From Dolichospermum compactum NIES-806 (lineage in GTDB: Bacteria > Cyanobacteriota > Cyanobacteriia > Cyanobacteriales > Nostocaceae): 51,692 nucleotides of DNA. The stretch spans positions 1,864,186-1,915,877 of the forward strand of contig NZ_AP018316.1 of assembly GCF_002368115.1 (NCBI RefSeq). Reading direction: 5' to 3'. A model generated the notes under the pieces. The model ran no database searches. It was not told where the DNA came from and worked only from the letters and a program-made list of their open reading frames with translations. Positions 25,056 through 33,448 of the stretch are shown here, in pieces (position 1 is the first letter of the stretch; each line of letters begins with the position of its first letter). The translations under genes were made by a program, and so were the position numbers.

Positions 25056-25177
25056 ATTTGTAAGGTGCGTTAATTGAAATGTAACGCACCATTTTGATTT
25101 TTTTATTGAAATGGTGCGTTAAGCTTGTGCCAATGTACTCTATTAACTTGATATATAGCCATAATACCACTTTTTAT

Positions 25178-25504
25178 ATGTTAAGTTATACTTACATATA
25201 TTTAGTTATCAGTCATAGAGAGTATGCAAGACGGCAACATGAACTGGATAATCTGGACAAACATCAACAACAACGTGTTAGTTTTTTCAAGTCTATTGCT
25301 ATTGAAAAAATTTCTGAGAATTATATCGCTGCTCTCAGTGATGAAGATCAGTTTTATCTATTGAAGGCTATTCAAGAGAGAAATGATGCTGAAAAACTTG
25401 GTGAACATCTGAAGAATGCAGCAGGAGTTGTAGTCGGTGTTGGTATTTTAGCTGCGATTTTTGGTTTGGGTATTGGTATTGGTAGTTCTTGGTTTGGGGA
25501 TTAG
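25178..25504 (+). CDS. Small hypothetical protein with glycine-rich C-terminal membrane segment
   Basis: The frame gives about 108 residues. It has a charged helical middle (HREYARRQHELDNLDKHQQ, then SFFKSIAIEKISENYIAALS) and a C-terminal hydrophobic glycine-rich segment (GVVVGVGILAAIFGLGIGIG), which looks like one membrane helix. I do not recognise a family. The start is doubtful: the ATG at 25178 has no ribosome-binding site, and a longer frame to 25094 would be translated from GGTGCGTTA repeat DNA. A gene truncated at its 5-prime end by the repeat is a real alternative. Confidence 0.4.
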   Translation: MLSYTYIYLVISHREYARRQHELDNLDKHQQQRVSFFKSIAIEKISENYIAALSDEDQFYLLKAIQERNDAEKLGEHLKNAAGVVVGVGILAAIFGLGIGIGSSWFGD

Positions 25505-25632
25505 TGCGATCGCTCATTTTTTACCTTTAACTTAGAAAACACAACATTTTCACAATAATATAGATGATGATTAAATTGTTGGGTTTCATTGCAGAAGTGT
25601 TGAATGTTAGGAAAAGATTAAAAAAAAGTACC

Positions 25633-25681
25633 ATAATTTGATACAATCTAAAAAAATATAGATAAAGAATTATCAAATTAT
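25633..25681 (+). promoter_or_regulatory. Inverted repeat covering the transposase start codon
   Basis: ATAATTTGATA (25633-25643) and its exact complement TATCAAATTAT (25671-25681) flank 27 nt. The right arm includes the first two bases of the ATG. The left arm contains a possible -35 (TTGATA, 25638-25643), followed after 17 bp by GATAAA. Transcripts from outside the IS would fold and hide the start codon. Transcripts from this inner promoter would lack the left arm. Confidence 0.6.
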
Positions 25682-26699
25682 GCGCTTAAAGAATTTCCCA
25701 GAAGTGGTCAAAACAATATTGAAACCATTGCCCAAAAAAGATTATCCAGTTCTGGACACATTTTCATTTGTATCAGTGTGGTTACAGTATGTCATGGATA
25801 AAAGTATAGTGAGTATGAGAGATTTATTTCAAAGACTAAATAATCAAGGGATAGATTTAAAAATATCAAATTTTTCCAAGGCAAGTAAAAAGAGAGATAC
25901 TCAAGTATTTTTGGAGATAATAACTGAATTAAACAATCAACTGAGAAAGAAAAAAGGAAAGGAAGAAACCCAAGCATTATTTCCTATAGATTCAACAATT
26001 ATTACATTAACAAGTAAATTATTATGGAGTCAAGGATATCATCAAGTAAAACTATTTTGTGGGTTAGATAGTTTGACATCAGAAGTTGGTGGAATGGTGA
26101 TTCATTTTGGGCAAGGACATGACCATAAATATGGACAAGAAACAGTAGAAGCAATTCCGTCAAAAGGAGTAGGGATAATGGATAGAGGATTTGCATCCTC
26201 CGAAAGAATATCTGAATTAAAACAACAAAAAAATAAAGCTTTTGTCTTAAGAATTAAAAATAATGTCACTTTAGAAATGCTAGAAAATGGTAATTGTAAA
26301 GTTGGCAAAGATGAAAGAGAAGTGGAAATTAGAGTAGTAGCATTTTGTGATATAGAAACTAAGAGTGAATTTCGTTTAGCAACAAACTTATTAAATGAAG
26401 GAGAAGAGCAAGTTAGTAATCAAGAGATTATGGAAATTTACATACAAAGATGGCAAATTGAATTGTTATGGAAATTCTTAAAAATGCACCTCAAGTTAGA
26501 CAGACTTATGACAAAGAATGAGAATGGAATTAGAATTCAGATAATGTGCTGTTTAATCGCTTATTTGATATTGCAACTAATAGAAATACCGCAAGAATTT
26601 GGCAAAACTTTATTAGATAAACTCCGTTATCTTCAGTCCTATATGTGTCAGGAAATAAGTTATGTTCATTGGTTTAGAAAACTTATTTGGATAAGATGA
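25680..26699 (+). CDS. IS4-family transposase
   Basis: The 339-residue DDE transposase has D104 in FPIDST, D168 in GIMDRGFAS, and the IS4 signature Y-x2-R-x3-E-x6-K as Y254, R257, E261 and K268 in YIQRWQIELLWKFLK. The N-terminal helical region probably binds the inverted repeats. The reading frame is complete. The start codon lies in one arm of an inverted repeat. The protein is identical to that of the copy at 44092-45111. Confidence 0.95.
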   Translation: MRLKNFPEVVKTILKPLPKKDYPVLDTFSFVSVWLQYVMDKSIVSMRDLFQRLNNQGIDLKISNFSKASKKRDTQVFLEIITELNNQLRKKKGKEETQALFPIDSTIITLTSKLLWSQGYHQVKLFCGLDSLTSEVGGMVIHFGQGHDHKYGQETVEAIPSKGVGIMDRGFASSERISELKQQKNKAFVLRIKNNVTLEMLENGNCKVGKDEREVEIRVVAFCDIETKSEFRLATNLLNEGEEQVSNQEIMEIYIQRWQIELLWKFLKMHLKLDRLMTKNENGIRIQIMCCLIAYLILQLIEIPQEFGKTLLDKLRYLQSYMCQEISYVHWFRKLIWIR

Positions 26700-26775
26700 A
26701 AAATAGCACTTATAGGCTAAGTTTATTTCAATATGTAAAGTTTTATTACGCTATTCAACATTTCTGGTTTCATTG

Positions 26776-26972
26776 CGTTCTAACCAACCTACAGTTTGTA
26801 TGGTTCGTTGGTAATTTGTAAGTTATTGGTGAGATGCTGAAATTGTAATTGTCTGAATCAGGATGTCCAGGATTTTAGGATGTACAGGATTGTGATTTGT
26901 AGGTTATTGGTGGGATGCTGAAATTTTAATTGTCTGAATCAGGATGTCCAGGATTTTAGGATGTACAGGATT
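26776..26972 (+). repeat. Two more 81-bp repeat units right of the IS
   Basis: Plus-orientation CAGGAT cores lie at 26852-26891 and 26933-26972, exactly 81 bp apart, preceded by the remainder of the dispersed repeat hit by the IS. These are the last copies of the family in the window. The segment 26973-27016 holds one GCGATCGC site and no gene. Confidence 0.85.
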
Positions 26973-27016
26973 GGGCATTGCTGAATTAGGGTATGATAGA
27001 GGGAAAGGTGCGATCG

Positions 27017-27187
27017 CTAAACAAGACAATAATTCGTATTATTTGAATAAGGAGTTGGCACATCTGCAAATTTGAGATAGTGAATTAATAATTGAATAGA
27101 ATATCTGAGCATTTCCTCAGATTTAGAATAACAAGGTAAAATCAGATTTTGAGGAGTATTGTTAATATCTGGTTTCTTAATCACCAT
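27017..27187 (-). CDS. Small protein of unknown function downstream of cobK
   Basis: This is a 56-residue frame starting MVIKKPDINNTPQNLILPCY. A strong GGAGGG motif lies 7-8 nt before the ATG at 27185-27187, which supports translation and decides against the in-frame ATG five codons upstream. It lies 29 bp after the cobK stop on the same strand, so it is probably co-transcribed. It contains no membrane segment or motif I recognise. Confidence 0.5.
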   Translation of the reverse strand: MVIKKPDINNTPQNLILPCYSKSEEMLRYSIQLLIHYLKFADVPTPYSNNTNYCLV

Positions 27188-27216
27188 GTTGCGTCCCTCC
27201 ATTAATTACCTTAATT

Positions 27217-27966
27217 TTATAAAATATCCAACTTGTTAAACAACCATTTACACGCACTATCTACGTCTGGAACTTGTTCTCCTGGGGGTACAGGTGGACG
27301 ATTTACCATCACAACCTTAATTCCGAGTTTCCTAGCGGCGATAATTTTGGGATATGTGGCACTACCACCGCTATTTTTGCTAACAATGGTATCTATATTG
27401 TATTTGAGAAGGATTTCCTGTTCGTTTTCTAAAGTAAAAGGACCGCGATCGCATAAAATTAATCCAGGTGGGACAATAACATCAGTATTTGGTGGATCAA
27501 TCATCCGCATTAAAAACCAAATTTCCTGTAAATGTGCAAAAGTCGCAATTTCTTGTCTACCAATTGTTAAAAATACTCGTTTAGCTTGATTTGCTAAAAC
27601 AGCAGCAGCAGCAAGATTATTTTCTACTTCTAACCAGCAATCATCCGCTAATTTTTCCCAAGCTGGACGAATTACCATTAATCGTGGAATACCTACTTCC
27701 TGGGTCGCTGCGGCCGCATTTTCAGAAATCTGATTAGCGAAAGGATGAGTAGCATCAATTAATAGATCAATTTGCATTTCTCGCAAATAATTAACCAATC
27801 CTGGGACACCACCAAAACCGCCAATCCGCACATTACCAACAAGATTAGCAGGTTTACGAGTTCGACCGGCTAAAGAAGCGATCGCCTCAATACCAGGAAT
27901 ATTTGCTACCTTAGCAGCCAATTCCACTGCATCACCAATTCCACCGAGAATTAAAACCCGCAACAT
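27217..27966 (-). CDS. cobK: Precorrin-6A reductase
   Basis: The 249-residue CobK/CbiJ protein begins MLRVLILGGIGDAVELAAKV, has LIDATHPFANQISENAAAAT near residue 90 and ends with a C-terminal VVMVNRPPVPPG block. It reduces precorrin-6A with NADPH in the corrin ring pathway to cobalamin or pseudocobalamin. No other cobalamin gene is nearby and no cobalamin riboswitch was recognised upstream. A truncated MITE fragment (about 28014-28075) lies between it and the next gene upstream. Confidence 0.92.
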   Translation of the reverse strand: MLRVLILGGIGDAVELAAKVANIPGIEAIASLAGRTRKPANLVGNVRIGGFGGVPGLVNYLREMQIDLLIDATHPFANQISENAAAATQEVGIPRLMVIRPAWEKLADDCWLEVENNLAAAAVLANQAKRVFLTIGRQEIATFAHLQEIWFLMRMIDPPNTDVIVPPGLILCDRGPFTLENEQEILLKYNIDTIVSKNSGGSATYPKIIAARKLGIKVVMVNRPPVPPGEQVPDVDSACKWLFNKLDIL

Positions 27967-28013
27967 ATCAATTTTAGATTTTAGATTTCTACGAAGCTGT
28001 TGTATGTACAGTT

Positions 28014-28075
28014 TGCACTTGAATGAAATACATCATAGTCCCATCCTTGCTTGCGGGGAGGGGGTTGGGGTTCTT
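28014..28075. repeat. Fragment of the CTATAGCGGT-ended MITE family
   Basis: CACTTGAATGAAATACATCA followed by CCTTGCTTGCGGGGAGGGGG matches, on the opposite strand, the right half of the element at 45813-45920. The terminal CTATAG part is missing here. Confidence 0.6.
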
Positions 28076-28122
28076 GTACTTCATAACACTCAAAGTGCTG
28101 TATGTTTATTCATTTTTAATTA

Positions 28123-28737
28123 CTAATGTCTATTGACACCAGATTCTAGGATTTTAACTTGATTTTGGAGTTTTTCTACAGTTTGCAAATGCGATCGCTT
28201 TAATGAATAATTCAACCAAATAAAACTACCAGAAAAGATAGTTAAAACTACAACTAAAATACCTGTTAACAATTTCACCTGAAAATGCAGATGTTTTACG
28301 TGATTAACTTGATTTTCTTCTGGAAGTTGAGACATAGAAGCTAACCTGAGATTTTCATTATCTACCATCACCTCTATCTTCGTTTCTTCCACTTTTACAA
28401 ATGTCACCTTACTTTGCAGCCATTGAGTAATTAACTCGGGACAATTTTTATTAAACCATTGCCAAGCCAGCATTTTAGCTACTGGCTTCGACTTTTTAGT
28501 CATAAATTTTAGAGTTTTATTGAGAGTTCCAAAATTAGACTTATGATTTATCAAATTTGTTGAACCAATATCATAAAGACAAGCTATAATGGCTTTAATT
28601 ATAACTTCTTCTTGATAAATCAAGGTTTTTAATAAAAGTCTAAGTTCATTAATTAGTTGTTCCTCTTTCTCTTTCTCTTTCTCTTTTTCTTGAACCTTTT
28701 GTGTTAAATGATTAGATATTTTTACTGATTTAGACAT
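28123..28737 (-). CDS. Hypothetical membrane-anchored protein with charged repeat
   Basis: The 204-residue protein starts MSKSVKISNHL. Near its N terminus is a KEKEKEKEEQ run encoded by a CTTTCT-type microsatellite at about 28666-28690, which could vary in length. A helical cytoplasmic region follows, then one membrane segment at about residues 155-180 (LLTGILVVVLTIFSGSFIWL), and a short coiled-coil tail (HLQTVEKLQNQVKILE). I do not recognise a family. I used the ATG at 28735-28737 because 18 upstream codons overlap the end region of the thioesterase gene. It follows that gene on the same strand. Confidence 0.6.
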   Translation of the reverse strand: MSKSVKISNHLTQKVQEKEKEKEKEEQLINELRLLLKTLIYQEEVIIKAIIACLYDIGSTNLINHKSNFGTLNKTLKFMTKKSKPVAKMLAWQWFNKNCPELITQWLQSKVTFVKVEETKIEVMVDNENLRLASMSQLPEENQVNHVKHLHFQVKLLTGILVVVLTIFSGSFIWLNYSLKRSHLQTVEKLQNQVKILESGVNRH

Positions 28738-28790
28738 ATTAAAAGTATGGGTGGCTGGAAAAGTTTTTTTATTATAATTCCCCGTCCCCA

Positions 28791-29291
28791 TTACCCAATC
28801 TTCCGAGAACCAGAAATTTTCGCCAAAGCATCTTGAAACGCGGGTGGTAACTGACGCATAATTTTACCTTTTTCCCGATCTAAAGCGACTAACGTTACCA
28901 AAGCAGTAATATATAAGTCTTGACCATCAGGAGAAATAAGGGTGTAGTCCCAGTTCATTCGCACTCCTGTCACCTCAGCCATCCGTGTTCTTACTAAGAC
29001 TGGCATTCCTAATTTCACCGACTGATGATAACGAATTGACAACTCTACAACAGGCAAATCACAACCTAAAGCTACTAAATCAGCAAATTCAATGCCGATG
29101 GAACGTAAGCATTCTACCCGTGCTTCTTCCATCCATGTTAAATAAGTACCATGCCAAACTATACCCGCATAATCAGTATGGTGAGGTTGGGCCCGGACTG
29201 AATATTCAAACCAATTTTCAAAGGCCACATTAGTGACACTATCAATGGCGCTGGTTGGTGGTAATTGAGGCTGATTGATTTCTTTAGGCAT
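28791..29291 (-). CDS. Acyl-CoA thioesterase, hot-dog fold (4HBT/YbgC-like)
   Basis: The 166-residue protein carries the 4-hydroxybenzoyl-CoA thioesterase motif HTDYAGIVWHGTYLTWMEEA with the catalytic aspartate, followed by the family helix and LGMPVLVRTRMAEVTGVRMN. It should hydrolyse an acyl- or aryl-CoA in the cytoplasm. In cyanobacteria one relative releases 1,4-dihydroxy-2-naphthoate for phylloquinone synthesis, but that enzyme is shorter, so this assignment is only a possibility. The ATG at 29289-29291 is chosen over a 23-codon longer frame that looks non-coding. Confidence 0.8.
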   Translation of the reverse strand: MPKEINQPQLPPTSAIDSVTNVAFENWFEYSVRAQPHHTDYAGIVWHGTYLTWMEEARVECLRSIGIEFADLVALGCDLPVVELSIRYHQSVKLGMPVLVRTRMAEVTGVRMNWDYTLISPDGQDLYITALVTLVALDREKGKIMRQLPPAFQDALAKISGSRKIG

Positions 29292-29466
29292 AATAATAAT
29301 TTTTACAAGGGACAGATGGCTAAAAAACCGATAAAACTTTGTAAATTGGATATTTGTCAACTATTTCTCATCTTATCAGATTGTCAGGACGTTGCGTACA
29401 ACGCCCATGATTCCCAAAATTTGAGCAATACTGGTACATGAAGAAAGATAGACAGAAATTACAAAA

Positions 29467-30939
29467 ATGACGATTCAACTTACAAATACAGGATTATTAG
29501 ATTGGACTGGTGATACTTTAGCCTTTGGTCTATTTGAAGATGCGGTGGAGTTAACTGGGGATCTGGTCAAGTTAAATGATAAATTTGCGGGGATTTTAAA
29601 AGAAGTTATTACCGAGGAAGAGTTTACAGGTAAGGCTAATAGCACCGTTGTTATTCGTTTAGGTGGGACTTACCCAGTTAAGAAGGTGATTGTGGTTGGT
29701 TTAGGAAAACCAGACGCACTAAAACTAGACAGTTTACGCCGTGTAGCTGCGACTATAGCCAAAACCGCCAAAAAGCAAAAAACCAAGACTTTGGGTATCA
29801 GTTTACCACTGTGGAACAATGACCCAGCCACCACAGCCCAAGCACTAACTGAAGGCATAGAATTGGCACTTTACCAAGATATTCGCTTTAAATCTGAGCC
29901 AGAAGATAAAAATCCCAATATCGAAACCATTGATTTACTTGGTTTAGCTGGACAAGAAGCGGCTATTACTCGGGCAAATCAAATTGTTTCCGGTGTGATT
30001 TTGGCGAGACAGTTGGTAGCAGCGCCAGCGAATGCGGTTACATCTATTACTATGGCAGAAACTGCCCAAACGATCGCTCACGAATACGGGTTACAACTGG
30101 AAATTCTCGAACAGGAAGAATGCGAAAAACTAGGTATGGGGGCATTTTTGGGAGTCGCCCAAGCTTCTGATTTACCACCAAAATTCATTCACCTCACCTA
30201 TAAACCAGCGGGTACACCTAAGCGGAAACTGGCAATTATCGGAAAAGGTGTAACTTTTGATTCCGGTGGATTGAACATTAAAGGCGCTGGTAGTGGGATT
30301 GAAACCATGAAAATGGATATGGGTGGTGCAGCGGCAACTTTAGGCGCAGCTAAAGCCATTGGGCAGTTAAAACCAGATGTGGAAGTTCACTTCATCTCCG
30401 CCGTTACCGAAAACATGATTAGCGGCAAGGCTATGCACCCAGGAGATATCTTAACTGCATCAAATGGCAAAACAATCGAAGTTAACAATACTGATGCTGA
30501 AGGGCGGTTAACCTTGGCTGATGCCTTGGTTTATGCGGATAAATTGGGTGTAGATGCGATCGTTGATTTAGCAACCCTTACAGGTGCTTGTGTGGTCGCT
30601 TTGGGTGAAGATATTGCCGGTTTATTTACACCAGATGACGCGGTAGCTTGCCAACTACAAACAGCCGCTGACAATGCTGGTGAGAAAATTTGGCGGATGC
30701 CGATGGAAGATAAATATTTTGAAGGGCTAAAATCAGGTATTGCCGATATGAAAAATACCGGACCCCGTTATGGCGGCTCTATTACTGCGGCTTTATTCCT
30801 GAAGCAGTTTGTTAAGGATACCCCTTGGGCGCATTTAGATATTGCCGGGCCAGTTTGGGCTGATAAGGAACATGGCTACAATGGTGCTGGGGCAACTGGT
30901 TTTGGTGTGAGAACACTGGTTAGCTGGGTTCTGAGTTAA
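29467..30939 (+). CDS. pepA: Leucyl aminopeptidase (M17 family)
   Basis: The 490-residue cytosolic aminopeptidase has an N-terminal macro-like domain and a C-terminal catalytic domain. It contains the metal-site block IGKGVTFDSGGLNIKGAGS and the M17 signature NTDAEGRLTLADAL, plus DLATLTGACVVALG. Two divalent metals are bound by the Lys, Asp and Glu residues in these motifs. The enzyme forms hexamers in other bacteria and trims N-terminal leucine and other residues from peptides. Start is the ATG at 29467. A GGCGGGG-AAA-CCCCGCC hairpin at 30959-30975 follows the stop. Confidence 0.96.
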   Translation: MTIQLTNTGLLDWTGDTLAFGLFEDAVELTGDLVKLNDKFAGILKEVITEEEFTGKANSTVVIRLGGTYPVKKVIVVGLGKPDALKLDSLRRVAATIAKTAKKQKTKTLGISLPLWNNDPATTAQALTEGIELALYQDIRFKSEPEDKNPNIETIDLLGLAGQEAAITRANQIVSGVILARQLVAAPANAVTSITMAETAQTIAHEYGLQLEILEQEECEKLGMGAFLGVAQASDLPPKFIHLTYKPAGTPKRKLAIIGKGVTFDSGGLNIKGAGSGIETMKMDMGGAAATLGAAKAIGQLKPDVEVHFISAVTENMISGKAMHPGDILTASNGKTIEVNNTDAEGRLTLADALVYADKLGVDAIVDLATLTGACVVALGEDIAGLFTPDDAVACQLQTAADNAGEKIWRMPMEDKYFEGLKSGIADMKNTGPRYGGSITAALFLKQFVKDTPWAHLDIAGPVWADKEHGYNGAGATGFGVRTLVSWVLS

Positions 30940-30958
30940 TTTAATTTCACCTCAACAG

Positions 30959-30975
30959 GGCGGGGAAACCCCGCC
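30959..30975. terminator. GC-rich hairpin after pepA
   Basis: GGCGGGG and CCCCGCC pair around an AAA loop, 20 bp after the pepA stop. The same hairpin occurs at 12768-12786, 31954-31972 and about 47542-47560. It is therefore a dispersed repeat that may also end transcription. Confidence 0.55.
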
Positions 30976-31016
30976 ATTACCATAAATCTAGAAAACTGTG
31001 AATCAGGGTGTGAATT

Positions 31017-31871
31017 GTGAGTTTTGATAATGTTTGCAAAATCCTAGCAGAAAAATATCCCTTTGATTTTGCCAATTGGTTATTACCTGAAGAAGTTGAA
31101 AAAATTAAAGTCTTAAAAACCGAATTAAGCATTGAACCAATTCGCGCAGATTCCGTTATATTGCTGCAAACAAAAAACAGAATCCTACATCTAGAATTTC
31201 AAACCAATACTAAATCAGAAACTCCCATTCCGTTAAGAATGTTAGATTATTTTGTCAGATTAGTTAGACAGTATAATCTACCTGTTACCCAAGTGGTGAT
31301 TTTCTTACAAGAAACAAGTAATGAAATCGCTTTTACCGAAGCTTATATTGATGAAATGACATCTCATTGCTATCGAGTCATCAGGATGTGGGAACAAGAT
31401 TCAGCTTTATTTCTCAATAACCCAGCATTACTTCCACTAGCACCATTAACAAAAACAAATTCCGCACCAGAGTTATTATCCCCAGTAGCTACAGAAATTG
31501 CTAAAATTACAGATGTACCAGCCAGACAGAATACTGCTGCTTACACAGAGATTTTAGCAGGTTTACGATTCGAGAAAAATCTAATTCGTCAATTATTGAG
31601 TGAGGATATTATGCAAGAATCTGTAATTTATCAGGATATTTTGCAAAAGGGAGAACAGAAAGGAGAAAAAATAGGAGAACAAAAAGAAGCTGTTCGTTTT
31701 TTGAATCGTCTTTTAAATCGGCGGTTTGGGGAAATGGATTCATTTATAGTTGAACGGATTCGGTTATTACCTACTGAACAATTAGAAATATTAGGAGAAG
31801 AGTTTTTAGACTTTGCAGGAATATCTGATTTAGTTACTTGGTTAGATACACACCTTCCCAGAAGTTTATAG
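31017..31871 (+). CDS. Rpn-family recombination-promoting nuclease/transposase-like protein
   Basis: The 284-residue protein has the N-terminal Rpn/PDDEXK-like part found in cyanobacterial multicopy families. This includes FDFANWLLPEEVEKIKVLKT, an ADSVILLQTKNRILHLEFQT strand pair with the conserved acidic and E-x-Q/T positions, and MLDYFVRLVRQY. A linker with the repetitive KGEQKGEKIGEQKEA leads to a C-terminal DUF4351-like region (about 225-280). Rpn proteins in E. coli are DNA endonucleases that promote recA-independent recombination. Activity here is inferred. The start is a GTG at 31017. It stands alone between hairpin repeats. Confidence 0.8.
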   Translation: MSFDNVCKILAEKYPFDFANWLLPEEVEKIKVLKTELSIEPIRADSVILLQTKNRILHLEFQTNTKSETPIPLRMLDYFVRLVRQYNLPVTQVVIFLQETSNEIAFTEAYIDEMTSHCYRVIRMWEQDSALFLNNPALLPLAPLTKTNSAPELLSPVATEIAKITDVPARQNTAAYTEILAGLRFEKNLIRQLLSEDIMQESVIYQDILQKGEQKGEKIGEQKEAVRFLNRLLNRRFGEMDSFIVERIRLLPTEQLEILGEEFLDFAGISDLVTWLDTHLPRSL

Positions 31872-32203
31872 GATTTTTTCCAGATTCTCGATTTTTTGAA
31901 AAAGTCGGGAATCTAATTTTTGATTTGCTTTGTGACATTAGCAACACAATGGAGGGCGGGGTTTCCCCGCCCCTACAAGTTTGGTGATGAAAAACCGTAC
32001 CTCATGACAGCTAAAACTGCTGTAATTATCAATACTATTTATTTAACTCTAAATAAAAATTAACAAGCGTAATTAAGTGAAATTAAATATACTAATTCTC
32101 TTGGTTTCAAAAAAAGTAGATTTTCTTATGCTTTTTTGATAATTTTAAATTTTTAAGTATTGCAATCTGATAAAATTTGTAAGGTTTCTATAAGCTCTGA
32201 GCA
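31872..32203. other. Gene-free region with two hairpins upstream of plsX
   Basis: A hairpin at 31884-31913 (GATTC...GAATC with inner CGA/TCG) follows the Rpn gene stop, and a GGGCGGGG/CCCCGCCC hairpin lies at 31954-31972. The rest is AT-rich and leads to plsX. No gene was seen. Confidence 0.7.
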
Positions 32204-33229
32204 ATGGGATCGACTGGTGTAAGGATCGCAATTGACGCAATGGGGGGAGATCATGCACCCGCTGAAATCGTCGCCGGCGCACTGCGGGCGCGAGAGGAAT
32301 TGGGTGTAAAAATATTATTGGTTGGAGATCCCCAACAAATTGAGGCTATTATCCCGCCAAGGACAACTATGGCGGATTTGGAGATTGTTCCTGCCGAGGA
32401 AGCGATCGCTATGGATGAAGATCCTCTCAACGCAGTTAGACGCAAGCGGAAATCTTCCATCAATATAGCGATGGATTTAGTCAAAAATCAACAAGCAGAT
32501 GCTGTATTTTCTGCTGGACACTCTGGTGCAGCTATGGCATCAGCTTTGCTGCGGTTAGGCAGATTACCGGGAATTGACCGCCCAGCAATTGGCACAGTAT
32601 TCCCCACCATCAAAGCCGGCAAGCCAGTAATGATCCTGGATGTCGGCGCTAATGTAGACTGTCGCCCTAAATTTTTAGAGCAGTTTGCAGTCATGGGTTC
32701 AATTTACAGTCAGTATGTTTTGGGGACAGAAAAACCCAGAATAGGTTTATTGAATATTGGCGAAGAAGATACTAAAGGTAACGAAGTAGTTCTTCGCGCC
32801 CACCAATTGTTACGGGAAAATACTCAAATTAATTTTACTGGTAATGCGGAAGGGCGTGATGTATTATCCGGTGAATTTGATGTGATTGTCTGCGACGGCT
32901 TTGTGGGTAATATTTTATTAAAATTTGCCGAAGCGGTTGGAGGCGTAATTCTACAAATCCTGCGAGAAGAATTACCCCAAGGGATACACGGTCAAATCGG
33001 TACAGCAATTTTAAAGCCTAATCTAAAGCGCGTTAAACAACGCATGGATCATGCTGAACACGGAGGAGCTTTGCTTTTAGGTGTCAGCGGTATTTGTTTT
33101 ATTGGTCATGGCAGTTCCCAAGCACCATCTATTTTTAGTGCCATTCGTATGGCTAAAGAAGCGGTAGATAATCAGGTGCTAGAAAGACTCCAGTCCCAAT
33201 ATCAAATTCTCCAAAATGAAAGTAGTTAG
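32204..33229 (+). CDS. plsX: Phosphate acyltransferase PlsX
   Basis: The 341-residue enzyme makes acyl-phosphate from acyl-ACP, the entry point to phospholipid synthesis through PlsY. Its start IAIDAMGGDHAPAEIVAGAL, the DPLNAVRRKRKSSIN block, AVFSAGHSGAAMASALLRLG, and GLLNIGEEDTKGNE are all diagnostic. It is a peripheral membrane protein with the usual length. It is first in the plsX-fabH-fabD set, with gaps of 219 and 112 bp filled by TTTTAGATT and TGACAAC repeats. Start is the ATG at 32204. Confidence 0.96.
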   Translation: MGSTGVRIAIDAMGGDHAPAEIVAGALRAREELGVKILLVGDPQQIEAIIPPRTTMADLEIVPAEEAIAMDEDPLNAVRRKRKSSINIAMDLVKNQQADAVFSAGHSGAAMASALLRLGRLPGIDRPAIGTVFPTIKAGKPVMILDVGANVDCRPKFLEQFAVMGSIYSQYVLGTEKPRIGLLNIGEEDTKGNEVVLRAHQLLRENTQINFTGNAEGRDVLSGEFDVIVCDGFVGNILLKFAEAVGGVILQILREELPQGIHGQIGTAILKPNLKRVKQRMDHAEHGGALLLGVSGICFIGHGSSQAPSIFSAIRMAKEAVDNQVLERLQSQYQILQNESS

Positions 33230-33448
33230 CTATTATTTCTTCAACGTGGAAATACTAAGTTAACAGCTATTTGTCATTTGTCATCCGATTTTAGATTGCG
33301 GATTTTAGATTCATAAATACTTTTGTAAATCTAAAATTCTTGATCTCTAATCTAAAATTGGGATTGTCATTGGTACTCGTTATTAATGCTTACAAACAAG
33401 ACAACTGACAATTTACAAATGACAATTGACAATTGAGGAAAAAAAGAA

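Larger units (their letters stand above)
25592..26766 (+). mobile_element. IS4-family insertion sequence, copy 1 (1175 bp)
   Basis: The left end CAGAAGTGTTGAAT and the right end ATTCAACATTTCTG form imperfect 14-bp terminal inverted repeats. A 9-bp target duplication GTTTCATTG lies at 25583-25591 and 26767-26775. The target is a dispersed repeat whose uninterrupted relative is at 23891-24028. The second copy, at 44025-45199, has the same ends and length and an identical transposase sequence, so movement has been recent. Confidence 0.95.

Noticed and set aside
27967..28122. Cobalamin riboswitch upstream of cobK
   Set aside because: No B12-box-like conserved core was seen. The space is largely a MITE fragment and TTTTAGATT repeats.
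31954..31972. Specific intrinsic terminators at every GGGCGGGG/CCCCGCCC hairpin
   Set aside because: The same hairpin recurs at several unrelated positions, including inside a MITE, and lacks T-tracts. It is better explained as a dispersed repeat with at most incidental terminator function.
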